From a bacterium (lineage in GTDB: Bacteria; UBP6; UBA1177): a stretch of DNA of 44,362 nucleotides. The position numbers and the translations under genes were made by a program. Below the pieces are notes generated by a model. The model was not told the origin of the DNA, ran no database searches, and saw nothing but the letters and a program-made list of their open reading frames with translations. Shown one piece after another: positions 19,486 through 28,671 of this stretch. The number at the start of each line of letters is the position of its first letter. The stretch's first letter is position 1. The stretch is taken from positions 1-44,362 of the forward strand of contig JAKLDO010000018.1 in the NCBI GenBank assembly GCA_022703485.1, in the 5' to 3' direction.

Positions 19486-20504
19486 ACATTAAACCTGAAA
19501 TTTATGATATCACCGTCTTTAACTATATATTCCTTGCCTTCCAGTTTATATGCGGCGGCTTTCTTGCACTCAGCTTCCGAACCGTACTTTATGAAATCGT
19601 GATAATGTATCGTCTCGGCCCTGATGAAACCGCGCTGGATATCACTGTGTATCTTTCCTGCCGCAAGGACAGCTGTCGTTCCGTTCTTTATAGGCCATGC
19701 ACGAACTTCATCGGCTCCTGCGGTGAGAAAAGATATTAGACCCAGTGAATGGTATGCACTTTTTATGAACCTTATCTTTGCGCTTTCGGTAAGACCGTAA
19801 TCTTTCAGGAATTCTATCTGTTCCTCAGGACTGAGCTCTGCAAGCTCTATTTCTATCGGAGCACTTACACAGAAATATTCGATACCGTCTTTCAGTAACA
19901 GGTCCCTGAGTTTTTCCGGAACATCCATCTTTCCTTCCGGCTGATTTATGAGAACTATTATCTTTTTCATTGAAAGGAAATTGTAGTTGGCTATGAACTC
20001 GGCTTCATCGGCTGGTATCCTGCTGTCACCGGGAAGTTCACCATTTTCCAGCATTGAATGAAGCTTTTTCAGAATATTGAGTTCAGGCGGGTTCTTTTTT
20101 TCCTTCTGCTCTCTTTCAAGCCTTCTTTCTATAACGACAAAATCCGTTATTATCAGGTCTTCTTTCATTTTCATGTACTCAGATACCGGATCTACAGCGT
20201 TCGATGTCATGAGCGATTCGAAATTTCTGAGTACGAATATCATGAGATCTGTTTTCTGCACCATGTTCTTTACTTTGGGAGATATGACATTCTCCTTGGC
20301 ATGAGGAACTGTGAAATCGCTGAGTACGAACTCGCCGTATGTCTTTTTCTTAGGATTGTAGATGTCAGAAAGTCTGTCTATCCTTTCATCAGGGACTTTT
20401 ATCGTCCCTACGGTCTCCTCTTTCTTTCCGCTCTCTATCCCTGTAAGTGCCTGGAACACTGCACTTTTTCCTGAAAATGGCATACCGATAAGCGCCGCTC
20501 TCAT
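19482..20504 (-). CDS. Divergent YchF-like P-loop NTPase with C-terminal TGS domain
   Basis: 340 residues. The P-loop is GMPFSGKS (7-14). VPDERIDRLSDIYNPKKKTYGEF and the C-terminal TGS-type domain (RAWPIKNGT, GFIRAETIHYHDFIKYGSEA, DGDIINFRFNV) match the YchF/Ola1 (DUF933) family. The base-recognition motif is NQPE (187-190), like the NxxE of YchF rather than NKxD. However, the G3 region, usually D-I-A-G-L followed by a Gly-rich switch, reads DFTVPHAKENV with no glycine. It is therefore a divergent paralogue and perhaps altered in hydrolysis. It is the last gene of a four-gene minus-strand operon, 17 bases after the DUF1343 gene. Confidence 0.88.
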   Translation of the reverse strand: MRAALIGMPFSGKSAVFQALTGIESGKKEETVGTIKVPDERIDRLSDIYNPKKKTYGEFVLSDFTVPHAKENVISPKVKNMVQKTDLMIFVLRNFESLMTSNAVDPVSEYMKMKEDLIITDFVVIERRLEREQKEKKNPPELNILKKLHSMLENGELPGDSRIPADEAEFIANYNFLSMKKIIVLINQPEGKMDVPEKLRDLLLKDGIEYFCVSAPIEIELAELSPEEQIEFLKDYGLTESAKIRFIKSAYHSLGLISFLTAGADEVRAWPIKNGTTAVLAAGKIHSDIQRGFIRAETIHYHDFIKYGSEAECKKAAAYKLEGKEYIVKDGDIINFRFNV

Positions 20505-20521
20505 TTATTCATCCTCCTTAT

Positions 20522-21691
20522 CTATTTATATATTCTGTATTCTTCAAACATTTCAAAAGCATCTTTTTCACATTTCTTCAGATAATGGTCTATCTCGTCA
20601 GGGTCCGCAAAATCCCTGAACATTCCGATAAGCACACTGTCTCCGAGAAGAAGGTCTATTGCCGGTATGTCTTTAATGAATTCATATGGCTTCTCACGGA
20701 AGAATCCTGTATCACCGAGCATTTTGCGGAAAACCTGAATGATCGAAATGTAAGCTCTGAGGGGCCTGACAAGAGATCTGTCAGTAAGCGAAATGTAAAC
20801 TCCGCCGCATCTTTTCATCGAATGCTTCTGGAACATCGGCCTGAATTCAAGCGGAATGAAAGCAAGTCCTCCGATACCGGCAAGGTCAAGTTCCTTTTTC
20901 ACAGCAAATGGATCAAGTCCGGGATATCCCGCCGCAAGAAAGGGGAATGTAGTTCCGCGTCCTTCCGACATTTCCGTACCTTCAAGCAGACATCCGCCGG
21001 GATAAAGAACTGCCGTATCAATGGAAGGCATGTTGGGTGATGTCGGCATCCACGGATAGTCATATTCATCAAAATATGAATCCCTTGTCCAGCCGGACAC
21101 TTTCACTATTTTCAAAGGAAAATCGTACTTCTTCAGTTTGTAATAATACAATGCCGCTTCAGCTGTTGTAAGTCCGTGCCTGTGCAGAAGGGGAAAATAT
21201 CCGACAAAACTGCGGTATTTAGAATCATCCAGCAGAGATCCCTCGACTGAACCGCCTATCGGGTTTATTCTGTCGAGAATGACTAGCTCTTTCTGTGTTC
21301 CGGAAAGAGCATCCATGAACATGGCGAGACTTGCAATGTAAGTATAATATCTGCTGCCGATATCCTGAACATCATACACGACAGTGTCAAAAAGATCGAA
21401 AAGCGCCCTGTCCGGACTTAATGTTTCAACAGAATCACCATACAGTGAAAAAACCGGGACACCCTTAACCCTGTTCTCTTTTCCCACGCTTTCCATGTCC
21501 TGAGCAACAGGAAAATATCCGTGTTCAAGACTGAATACGGCTGTTACATTGACTTTATCCTGAACAAATCTTTCAACCGTTGAACGGCCGGTCAGATCAA
21601 CTGATGTGTGATTTACGATAAGTGCTGTCTTTCGGCCTTTAATTGAACCGGTATCGAAACTGTCAACACCCTGAAACAGTCTTTTTTTCAT
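20522..21691 (-). CDS. NamZ/DUF1343-family protein (exo-beta-N-acetylmuramidase family)
   Basis: 389 residues. Family features are FSLEHGYF, YDVQDIGSRYYTY, ILDRINPIGG with VEGSLL, SPNMPSIDTAVLYPGG, and LLEGTEMSEGRGTT, all matching DUF1343. The characterised member NamZ removes MurNAc from non-reducing ends of peptidoglycan fragments. Unlike many members this one has no signal peptide (MKKRLFQGVDSFDTG), so it should act in the cytoplasm, in cell-wall recycling. It overlaps pssA by four bases (ATGA) and is translationally coupled to it. Confidence 0.9.
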   Translation of the reverse strand: MKKRLFQGVDSFDTGSIKGRKTALIVNHTSVDLTGRSTVERFVQDKVNVTAVFSLEHGYFPVAQDMESVGKENRVKGVPVFSLYGDSVETLSPDRALFDLFDTVVYDVQDIGSRYYTYIASLAMFMDALSGTQKELVILDRINPIGGSVEGSLLDDSKYRSFVGYFPLLHRHGLTTAEAALYYYKLKKYDFPLKIVKVSGWTRDSYFDEYDYPWMPTSPNMPSIDTAVLYPGGCLLEGTEMSEGRGTTFPFLAAGYPGLDPFAVKKELDLAGIGGLAFIPLEFRPMFQKHSMKRCGGVYISLTDRSLVRPLRAYISIIQVFRKMLGDTGFFREKPYEFIKDIPAIDLLLGDSVLIGMFRDFADPDEIDHYLKKCEKDAFEMFEEYRIYK

Positions 21692-22443
21692 TTCTGTCCG
21701 TCTTCAGGATCATTGTCGCTGACCGCTATGAAAGAAAGTGTCTGTCTGGTCTTGAGTGTTCCGTAGATCACGACCGACACTCCTACAATATAGATGAACC
21801 ACGGGAGCTGTCTTATAAGCACAAGTCCGACATAAAGAAAAAAGGCGAGAAGCATCATTATCTGGCCTGATTTGGATGCAGGCTTTTTCAATTTCGGATA
21901 TTTGAACGGAACGAGGAGCAGTATTCCCTGAAAAAGGATCATTCCTGCCACGATGTTGACATCAAGAAGCCATCCGAGCCATTCAAGTTCGTTATCAATT
22001 GCAAATATCATGTAAAGGCTGAGCAGTCCGCCCGACATCGTTGTTGTAAGTCCGTAGAAATGATCGTGATCGTCAGACTGGCTTATGTTGTACTTTGCAA
22101 GCCTCACCGCACTGAAAATGATATAGAATGCACATGCTACAAGAATGTAGAAATCGTTCTTAACATCCGCAGCCGCATTAAGGTAATATGTGAAAACAAG
22201 TATGGCTGGAGCTATTCCGAAAGAAACAAAATCGGAATATGAATCGAATTCCACACCGAAACTGCTTGAAGCCTTGAAGAATCTCGCCGCTGTCCCGTCA
22301 AGTTTGTCCATTACGGTAGAAAGAAGTATCAGCCAGCCTGCGTTCACATAGTCGCCTTTGATAGAATAAAATATGGACAGCATGCCTACGAGCATGTTTA
22401 TGCCGGTGAAAAAGTTCGGTATGAGGATCTTCGGATTGCTCAT
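21688..22443 (-). CDS. pssA: CDP-diacylglycerol-serine O-phosphatidyltransferase
   Basis: 251 residues, multi-spanning inner-membrane enzyme making phosphatidylserine, the precursor of phosphatidylethanolamine. The CDP-alcohol phosphatidyltransferase motif is seen as DKLDGTAARFFKASSSFGVEFDSYSD. NFFTGINMLVGMLSIF at the N-terminus and VSFGIAPAILVF just after the motif are typical of the PssA subfamily. About six to eight hydrophobic segments follow. It lies 32 bases downstream of the CsgG-like gene. No phosphatidylserine decarboxylase gene is in the window. Confidence 0.92.
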   Translation of the reverse strand: MSNPKILIPNFFTGINMLVGMLSIFYSIKGDYVNAGWLILLSTVMDKLDGTAARFFKASSSFGVEFDSYSDFVSFGIAPAILVFTYYLNAAADVKNDFYILVACAFYIIFSAVRLAKYNISQSDDHDHFYGLTTTMSGGLLSLYMIFAIDNELEWLGWLLDVNIVAGMILFQGILLLVPFKYPKLKKPASKSGQIMMLLAFFLYVGLVLIRQLPWFIYIVGVSVVIYGTLKTRQTLSFIAVSDNDPEDGQK

Positions 22444-22475
22444 TATGCAAGCTCCTTTAATTTAGAAAAATCGGA

Positions 22476-23207
22476 TCAGTCTGTCTCTCTGTCAAGCTCT
22501 TTGTGACTTTTTTCTGAATCTTCCTTTGTTCTGGAATACGGGTCGTTCTTCTTTTCCTCTCCGGGTGCCGGCTGTGGGTTCCCGCCCTGATATCCTGTAT
22601 TTCCGCTGTTCTGGGCTTTTTTTGCATAGAACACTCTTGTGGGGAGATTATCGGGATCGAACTTCTCCTTTTTTGCGGGCTGGACATTTCTGGGAGCGCT
22701 GTTCGCCTGCTGAACGGGTTTGTATCCTGTCATTCTTGAAACAAGTGAAGAAACAAGTGTTGACGAGGCCTCTATCAGTTTGTCATCCCTTTCAGCGACC
22801 TGTTTGTCTGCAAGAAGTATCTTTCCTGTGGCTACATCGACTATTTTCACATTTATTACAATGCTTTTATTGAACTGCTGGAGAGTTCCGATCATTACAG
22901 TGTCGGTGTTCAGAAGTTTACCGGCTTCGATAGCTTTGGTGGTGTCGGTCACGCCGGTCTGCTGGAAACCCTGCTCGTTAAGGATCTTGATGACCTGCAT
23001 TCTTTCAAGCACTTCGAATTCGCCGCAGTTCACAAGTTCAGTAACGATGAGGTCTGTCACACCTGTCGCAAGGTCTGGAGCGACCTGAAGAGGTGTCAGT
23101 TCAAGAACCGCGATCCGCATGTTCTTCTTTGCAAGGAGCGGCTGATAGCAGGTTGAAAAAAGCACCAGCAGGAGCGCCGCTGAAAACAGGCTTACCAATC
23201 TATTCAT
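22476..23207 (-). CDS. CsgG/FlgO-like exported envelope protein
   Basis: 243 residues. The signal peptide may be cut after LLA (about residue 26), though a cysteine at 20 (LFSTC) leaves lipoprotein processing possible. The mature domain (MRIAVLELTP, LIVTELVNCGEFEVLERMQVIKILNEQGFQ, DTVMIGTLQQFNKSIVINVKIVDVATGKIL) matches the CsgG-type nucleoside-fold domain found in curli secretion and flagellar FlgO-type proteins. After about residue 165 follows a hydrophilic, low-complexity tail rich in N, P, K, E and D. The function is probably envelope assembly. It heads the operon with pssA, NamZ-like and YchF-like genes. Confidence 0.8.
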   Translation of the reverse strand: MNRLVSLFSAALLLVLFSTCYQPLLAKKNMRIAVLELTPLQVAPDLATGVTDLIVTELVNCGEFEVLERMQVIKILNEQGFQQTGVTDTTKAIEAGKLLNTDTVMIGTLQQFNKSIVINVKIVDVATGKILLADKQVAERDDKLIEASSTLVSSLVSRMTGYKPVQQANSAPRNVQPAKKEKFDPDNLPTRVFYAKKAQNSGNTGYQGGNPQPAPGEEKKNDPYSRTKEDSEKSHKELDRETD

Positions 23208-23242
23208 TCTTTTTCTCCGGACACATTTTTAACGCCGTTAAG

Positions 23243-23271
23243 AATATGCTTCAAAATGAGTGAAAAGTCAA
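23243..23271 (-). promoter_or_regulatory. Putative promoter of the CsgG-pssA-DUF1343-YchF operon
   Basis: On the minus strand, TTGACT (23271-23266), a 17-base spacer and CATATT (23248-23243) lie upstream of the start at 23207. The -35 is strong and the -10 moderate. Confidence 0.5.
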
Positions 23272-23278
23272 TTTAGGG

Positions 23279-25117
23279 TCACTGCACGAATTCGACGGCG
23301 CCGATGTCGGTTATTTCATTGATTATTCTGAGGTTTCCATTGTAGTCCTGGAGGAAGCTTGCGGCGGCTCCGCCTGTTTCAAAGGGTTCGTTGCTGCCTT
23401 TGTCTATGCAGGGTGATGCAGGTTCAAGTGAGAAATCCCCCACATCAGGTCCTTTGAAATTGGGCTCGACACTTATATTTTCACCTTTATCAACTCCGAA
23501 AGTATCATCCCACACCCCGCCGGGGAAAGCACCTTCGATATTGCTGTAACTTATCTGGGGAGTGCCGAACTGATTATAGATCTCAGGCCCTTCGAAATTC
23601 GTAAAATTACCCCATATCACTGAATTTATTATAACCGGTTCCGCATTCGATTCACTGTAAACACCGCCGCCGTAACCATACTGGCCCGAAGCTGTGTTGG
23701 CATAGATCGTACTGCTTATGATCATTATCTTGGTATCCCTGTTCGCCACCGCACCGCCGTTGTATCCCGAATTTCCGTAAAAGACAGAACTTATTACGAG
23801 CGGAACCCCCGAATTTGTTAATATCGCGCCGCCGTCGGAAAGATCACCCGATGCTTTGTTGTACCTGAAAGTTGAATAAACTATTTTCGGACTGCTGTCA
23901 TCATGGTTCTCTATCGCTCCGCCCGCCGCTTTCGCATCATTGTTTTCAAAAAGAGAGTTTCTGATAATGGGACTGCTCTGGGCGTTCGTCATGGCACCGC
24001 CGTTCTTCAAAGCGGAATTCTCCCTGAAAATACATTTATCCACAGTTATGTTCGAGTTCACATTGTTCGCGATAGCGCCGCCATCCTGAGAAAGATTGTA
24101 TTCAAAAGTGCATTCCGAATAAGTTCCTCTGCTTTTATCTGCATTTATGACCGCTCCGCCGTAGCCGTCCGCCGAACTATTTTCCGTAAAAACAGTTTTT
24201 GAAACTCTCGGGCTTGAAGCTGAATTCGCTATTCCGCCGCCTCTGGAAGCAGTATTACTGTCAAAAACCGAATCATAGATCATCGGATTGCTGTTCAAAT
24301 TTGCCATTCCGCCACCGTTTATGGAGGCAAAATTATCTTTGAAAGTGCAGTTTTTTATTGTCGGATGGGCAAAATCCCTGTTGTTCATACCTCCGCCGTG
24401 CCACATGTGAACATCTGTCTGGGACTGATATGAGCTGTTGGCATTTCCGCCCGTGATGACAAAACCGTCGATAACTGCTGAATTGCCTATGCTCACATTC
24501 AGAATGACATGATATGCGTCTCCGTTGCTCAGATCTCCCGTTCCGTCAAGATCACCGCTGAGAACCGTCTGATTCGCACTCCAGTCCCTGTCTGCCGAAG
24601 CCGTTTCATTTCCGGCAAAACCTCCCAGCAGAGTCACATCGCTTTTAAGGGCGAAATGGTTGTACCTTGCATAATCTTCGTCTTCCGGATCGGGAATTGG
24701 AGTCATTGAATTCACTATCCTGTCAGGTTTGTAAGTACCCGCCGCAATCCATATTTCAAAATTCTGACCGGCCGCATCGATAGCATCCTGAAGCTTTGTG
24801 AACGCATTTTTCCATGAAGTGCCTGTCCCGTCACCTTGTGCATCGTGTTTCACATAAAGCCTGTTTGCAACGACCGTATCTTCATCAGGAATGTCTTCAT
24901 CGATTACATCATCATCAGAACTGTCGGCATCATCAGCATCCGCAGGATCATCTGTCCCGTCACCGTCTGAAAGATCATTGTCACCGGCCGCTTCGTCTGC
25001 TTCATCCCTCTTTTCATCAAGGTCATGAATGATATCGGAATCATTGTCATTCCCGTTACCTTTGCATGAAACGAAAAACATCGCAGAAATAACAGCCAGA
25101 AAAAGAAAATATCTCAT
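23279..25117 (-). CDS. Lipoprotein with acidic tether and right-handed parallel beta-helix domain
   Basis: 612 residues. The signal peptide ends in FFVSC (C18), followed by about 60 residues that are mostly D, E, A, G and S. LYVKHDAQGDGTGTSWKNAFTKLQDAIDAA and EIWIAAGTYKPD are the usual opening of polymorphic-outer-membrane-type or choice-of-anchor beta-helix proteins. The rest (about 155-600) is made of repeats such as NGGGMANLNSNPMIYDSVF, where a GG[AG]-N-x-x-S segment precedes hydrophobic strands; this is typical of stacked pectate-lyase-like coils. It is likely surface exposed, an adhesin or carbohydrate-active protein. No catalytic residues could be assigned. Confidence 0.85.
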   Translation of the reverse strand: MRYFLFLAVISAMFFVSCKGNGNDNDSDIIHDLDEKRDEADEAAGDNDLSDGDGTDDPADADDADSSDDDVIDEDIPDEDTVVANRLYVKHDAQGDGTGTSWKNAFTKLQDAIDAAGQNFEIWIAAGTYKPDRIVNSMTPIPDPEDEDYARYNHFALKSDVTLLGGFAGNETASADRDWSANQTVLSGDLDGTGDLSNGDAYHVILNVSIGNSAVIDGFVITGGNANSSYQSQTDVHMWHGGGMNNRDFAHPTIKNCTFKDNFASINGGGMANLNSNPMIYDSVFDSNTASRGGGIANSASSPRVSKTVFTENSSADGYGGAVINADKSRGTYSECTFEYNLSQDGGAIANNVNSNITVDKCIFRENSALKNGGAMTNAQSSPIIRNSLFENNDAKAAGGAIENHDDSSPKIVYSTFRYNKASGDLSDGGAILTNSGVPLVISSVFYGNSGYNGGAVANRDTKIMIISSTIYANTASGQYGYGGGVYSESNAEPVIINSVIWGNFTNFEGPEIYNQFGTPQISYSNIEGAFPGGVWDDTFGVDKGENISVEPNFKGPDVGDFSLEPASPCIDKGSNEPFETGGAAASFLQDYNGNLRIINEITDIGAVEFVQ

Positions 25118-25147
25118 TTTAACCCCCGGAAGTTCACTATCTCAATA

Positions 25148-25175
25148 ATTTTACAGGAAACCGCATTAAAAGCAA
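25148..25175 (-). promoter_or_regulatory. Putative promoter of the beta-helix lipoprotein gene
   Basis: On the minus strand, TTGCTT (25175-25170), a 16-base spacer and TAAAAT (25153-25148), 31 bases before the start codon. Confidence 0.5.
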
Positions 25176-25217
25176 CCGCCGGTGAGCTTTGAATTTTATT
25201 GATGCTGTGATAAATTT

Positions 25218-27890
25218 TTACTCTTTTACCCTTATTTCGACCGGAAGATTTGAATCGTCGTAAGTTCCGTTACCGAGCTGTCCGCTATTATTCCAGCCCC
25301 AGCAGTAAACTTTCCCGCCATCATCAAGAGCACAGGTGTGTCTGTGACCGCAACTTACTGATTTTATTTTAATTACTTCGTCAAATGCAACTTTAACCGG
25401 GGTAAAACTGTCCTCCTTTGTTCCGTTCCCGAGCTGACCGGTTATATTGCTTCCCCAGCAGTAGGCATCTCCGGCTTCATCAACAGCACAGCTATGCTCA
25501 AAACCTGCCGAAACAGATTTGAAAACTTTGTCAGAATCAACTTTTACAGGAATCAGCCTCATTTCAGTTGTGCTGTCTCCAAGCTGACCTTTGGAATTAT
25601 TACCGAAACAGTAAATCTCACCATCTTCAGAAAGAGCGCAGGTGTGACTTGCTCCGGATGAGACAGTTTTAAATTTCAGCTCACCGGTTTCAGATTTCAC
25701 CGGAACCCGGCTAAGGTCGCCTAGCTCACCGATCCCTCCGCCGTGTCCGCCATTCCCGTCTCCAAGCTGACCGGTATCATTTGAACCCCAGCAGTATATC
25801 CCGCCGTCATCGGCAACAGTGCATGTATGACCTGAACCGCTTGAAATTTCCAATATTTTCTTATCCTTCAAAGCTCCTGTCATATCAACTTCGACTGGCT
25901 CATGGATTATCTGATCTTCTAATCCGCAACCGGCACTGCCAAGCAGATTCTGTCCCCAGCAGTATCCTTTTCCATTCTCATCAACTGCACAGGTGTGGCT
26001 CGCACCCGGAGCTACATCAGCAATTTTTTTATCTTTCAAAACCCCGTCTGTTTTTACCGGCAGAGGATAATATGTAAAATTATTTCCCGGTGTCGGTGCT
26101 CCAATCGTTTCAAAACTGTCATCACCCCAGCAGTATAAAACTCCGGCATCTGTTACTGCACAAGTGTGTTTTGAAAAAGTATCGACCCCTGTCACTTTTT
26201 TTCCGCTGAGATTTCCATCCATTTCAATCAGATCCGGATAAGGACTGGTTATTTTTAACGGATCATCTTTGCTTATTATTCCGACAGTGTCACCGAGCTG
26301 TCCATTTGAGTTATCACCCCAGCAAATCGGCTGATCATTTTCATTTAAAACACAGGTGTGACTTCTTCCGCATGAAACTGTGAGAACTTTTCCAATATCT
26401 TTCAGCGTCTTTTTTTCTTCCACTGTAAGATACTTTTCTTTCGCCAATGCATCTTCATTGATTATCCATGAGATCGGAATCTTCAATAAACTGCTGGTCA
26501 CATTATTGTTTTCACCGATCTCCATTTTCTGGTAATACAGATCTTCACCAATTGCAACAACTGCACCAGGAAAATTATTTCTGCTTTCTGATAGCATCTG
26601 CCTGACATAAACTTTATCAGAATTCAAGTCTATTGCCATCAGAAAAGGCTGAAAGGGATATGGGTCATTTTCAGCTTCTTCCTGTGAATATTCAAACCTG
26701 TCGAGATCCTCTACATCAAAGTCTGATCCGCCGGTAAAAAATACCATCCCCGGCTCCTTGTACGATAAGATTCCGCTAACCGCCGCATATGGATGATCTT
26801 CAGGTTTTTCCTTTTTAATTATTGAATATATCTTTTCCGAGGCACCTTTGTTCACATAAACTGACAAGCCGATCGAACCCCATAGTCCGGCTTCATCCTG
26901 AAATAAATTCTCAGTATATCCACCTAGAACCGAGTCTGAGTTGTATCTGGCAAAATACATCGGGTTAAAATTACTTTTTATCCTGAAATAGTCCGTTAAG
27001 AAATGTTCATCCCTATCCATTTCTTTGACACAGAAATCTTTTATATCAAAAGAATATGTAAATCCTGAATCCTGGTAAGAATAATAAGAAAAAAATTCAG
27101 ACCCGTTAAATCCTCCTGTAGTAGGTATTAATGAAAGATCTGAATCGAATGTCTTCTCATATATTCTGCCATCGACAAATACTATCATTCCGGGGTTTCT
27201 GATACTGCTGTCATCCTCCCATTTCTGACAGAGAAAAACCGTCGCGCTACCATGCCTGAATGTAGCCGAACAGGCAGTATTGTTTTTCATTTTCCATGAA
27301 AAATAGCTGAATTTTCCATCAGATGACATTTTCTGTACAAAACCTTTCACAGGATTTCCGGATTCTTCAGACTTCATGGAAAAAAATGTGACTATTTCAT
27401 TTGTCGAATCATCATAATAAATATTGCTCAAAAAAGGAATATAGTATCCTTCAATAAATTCAAATTTCATAACCTTTTCAGGCTTAATAAAAAATCTTTC
27501 CAAAGTGCCGTCTTTTTTAAGAATATTTAGGTATTCTATTCCATCACTTGTATTTGCACCTGAACACGATGAAATGATCGTTCCATCTTTCATTACATGT
27601 TGCGGATAACAATCAGCCGGAGAATCCATCTTTTCAAACTCTCCATCTTTTTCCCAGCCCCATTTGTCTGTTTTCTTGATTATCTCAAAATTAAACAGTC
27701 CGCTTATATCCTCAATAATTTCCATTTCATTCCATTCTTCAATGCATACAGGAATCTGCTCACTGTCGTCATCTAAGGTTTCTTCATCACTAATGTCATC
27801 GTCAGAAAGCAGATCCTCATCATCTCTGATCTCTTTATGGTCATTGCAGGAAACAAAAAGAATGACAAATAAAATAAACAATATTTTCAA
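25218..27890 (-). CDS. Lipoprotein with acidic tether and seven RCC1-like repeats
   Basis: About 890 residues. An ATG at 27902 exists, but GGAGG (27900-27896) lies five bases before a TTG at 27890, giving MKILFILFVILFVSC with lipobox Cys15; the TTG is preferred. An acidic stretch (DDEDLLSDDDISDEETLDDDSEQ) follows. The middle part is unrecognised. Seven RCC1/BNR-like repeats fill the C-terminal 390 residues, each of the form HTCALDDGGKVYCWGWNNSGQLG, so a seven-bladed propeller is likely. Each blade has paired cysteines (HTC and YCWG or a variant), suggesting disulfides in an oxidising location. Probably a surface protein; ligand unknown. Confidence 0.87.
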   Translation of the reverse strand: MKILFILFVILFVSCNDHKEIRDDEDLLSDDDISDEETLDDDSEQIPVCIEEWNEMEIIEDISGLFNFEIIKKTDKWGWEKDGEFEKMDSPADCYPQHVMKDGTIISSCSGANTSDGIEYLNILKKDGTLERFFIKPEKVMKFEFIEGYYIPFLSNIYYDDSTNEIVTFFSMKSEESGNPVKGFVQKMSSDGKFSYFSWKMKNNTACSATFRHGSATVFLCQKWEDDSSIRNPGMIVFVDGRIYEKTFDSDLSLIPTTGGFNGSEFFSYYSYQDSGFTYSFDIKDFCVKEMDRDEHFLTDYFRIKSNFNPMYFARYNSDSVLGGYTENLFQDEAGLWGSIGLSVYVNKGASEKIYSIIKKEKPEDHPYAAVSGILSYKEPGMVFFTGGSDFDVEDLDRFEYSQEEAENDPYPFQPFLMAIDLNSDKVYVRQMLSESRNNFPGAVVAIGEDLYYQKMEIGENNNVTSSLLKIPISWIINEDALAKEKYLTVEEKKTLKDIGKVLTVSCGRSHTCVLNENDQPICWGDNSNGQLGDTVGIISKDDPLKITSPYPDLIEMDGNLSGKKVTGVDTFSKHTCAVTDAGVLYCWGDDSFETIGAPTPGNNFTYYPLPVKTDGVLKDKKIADVAPGASHTCAVDENGKGYCWGQNLLGSAGCGLEDQIIHEPVEVDMTGALKDKKILEISSGSGHTCTVADDGGIYCWGSNDTGQLGDGNGGHGGGIGELGDLSRVPVKSETGELKFKTVSSGASHTCALSEDGEIYCFGNNSKGQLGDSTTEMRLIPVKVDSDKVFKSVSAGFEHSCAVDEAGDAYCWGSNITGQLGNGTKEDSFTPVKVAFDEVIKIKSVSCGHRHTCALDDGGKVYCWGWNNSGQLGNGTYDDSNLPVEIRVKE

Positions 27891-27903
27891 AGGAGCCTCC
27901 ATA

Positions 27904-27933
27904 GAAAAACAGGGCAGAGTTTTACCCTGCCCT
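27904..27933 (-). terminator. Terminator after the 27941-28534 gene
   Basis: AGGGCAG (27911-27917) pairs with CTGCCCT (27927-27933). On the minus strand the stem is followed by GTTTTT. It lies directly after the stop of the small secreted protein gene and before the RCC1 gene start, whose ribosome-binding site is immediately downstream. Confidence 0.7.
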
Positions 27934-27940
27934 TAAAAAA

Positions 27941-28534
27941 CTAATAGTTAAAAGTCACAGTACCGCATGATTTATTTCCAAAAGGAGCCGGAAGAATAGC
28001 CCATCCGAATCCAGGAATATAAACACTTGTATTAATAAAAAGTTGAGCACAAAGTTTAGGTGTACTAGTTGGAACATCATGCCATAAATATGCATAATTT
28101 GGGTTATTAACTGTATGTGATTCAACTACTGTTCCGCCAGAAGTCTCTCTCGTGTGTATCACTCCATCCCAATCATCACCCGTAATTGTGGGAGAAGAAG
28201 AAACATCTCCGTTCCATAAAAGAACGAATTGACCATTTATTAAATAATACTGATAAATAGGGATCAACCTGTACGAACTAATGTATGTTGTTGATCTTGT
28301 GCTATTTGATTCAAGACTTTCAATGAACTCATCAACACTCAAAGCATCCTCAATTACATTTTCTTCTGATTCAGGAATAAAAGCGCCCAATTCGTTTTCC
28401 AGACCAGCTGACTTAAGAGCAGTTTTAAGTTTTTCCAATTCCAGAGCCGCTTTTTCATCAATAACTATTTTCTCCTGTCCAAAAAGCCCTGTGAAAAAGA
28501 AAGCTGCTACCAATAAAATTATTACTTTTTTCAT
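27941..28534 (-). CDS. Small secreted protein of unknown function
   Basis: 197 residues from ATG 28534, which has GGAG six bases upstream; an ATG at 28546 has no such site. The signal peptide is MKKVIILLVAAFFFTGLFG, probably cut near GLFGQ. A helical, acidic region (about 25-75: IVIDEKAALELEKLKTALKSAG and ENVIEDALSVDEFIESLES) precedes a Tyr/Trp/Thr-rich domain (about 80-197) predicted to be beta-rich. It has two cysteines (LCAQ and KSCGT) that could pair. No family is recognised. It has its own terminator, so it is probably a single-gene unit. Confidence 0.75.
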   Translation of the reverse strand: MKKVIILLVAAFFFTGLFGQEKIVIDEKAALELEKLKTALKSAGLENELGAFIPESEENVIEDALSVDEFIESLESNSTRSTTYISSYRLIPIYQYYLINGQFVLLWNGDVSSSPTITGDDWDGVIHTRETSGGTVVESHTVNNPNYAYLWHDVPTSTPKLCAQLFINTSVYIPGFGWAILPAPFGNKSCGTVTFNY

Positions 28535-28647
28535 ATTTAACTCCAAAAATTAATTAAATTAAAACCCTTAAATTTCAAAAAAACAAGTTTATCCGGTTTC
28601 ATGTCAGGGAGGGTGTCCGTACAAAATTCTTGTAAATGAAAAGGATG

Positions 28648-28671
28648 TGAATGAATGAATGAATGAATGAA
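28648..28671 (+). repeat. (TGAA)6 tetranucleotide repeat
   Basis: Six perfect copies of TGAA, in intergenic DNA about 230 bases upstream of the FGE-like gene and about 115 bases upstream of the divergent gene start. Confidence 0.95.
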
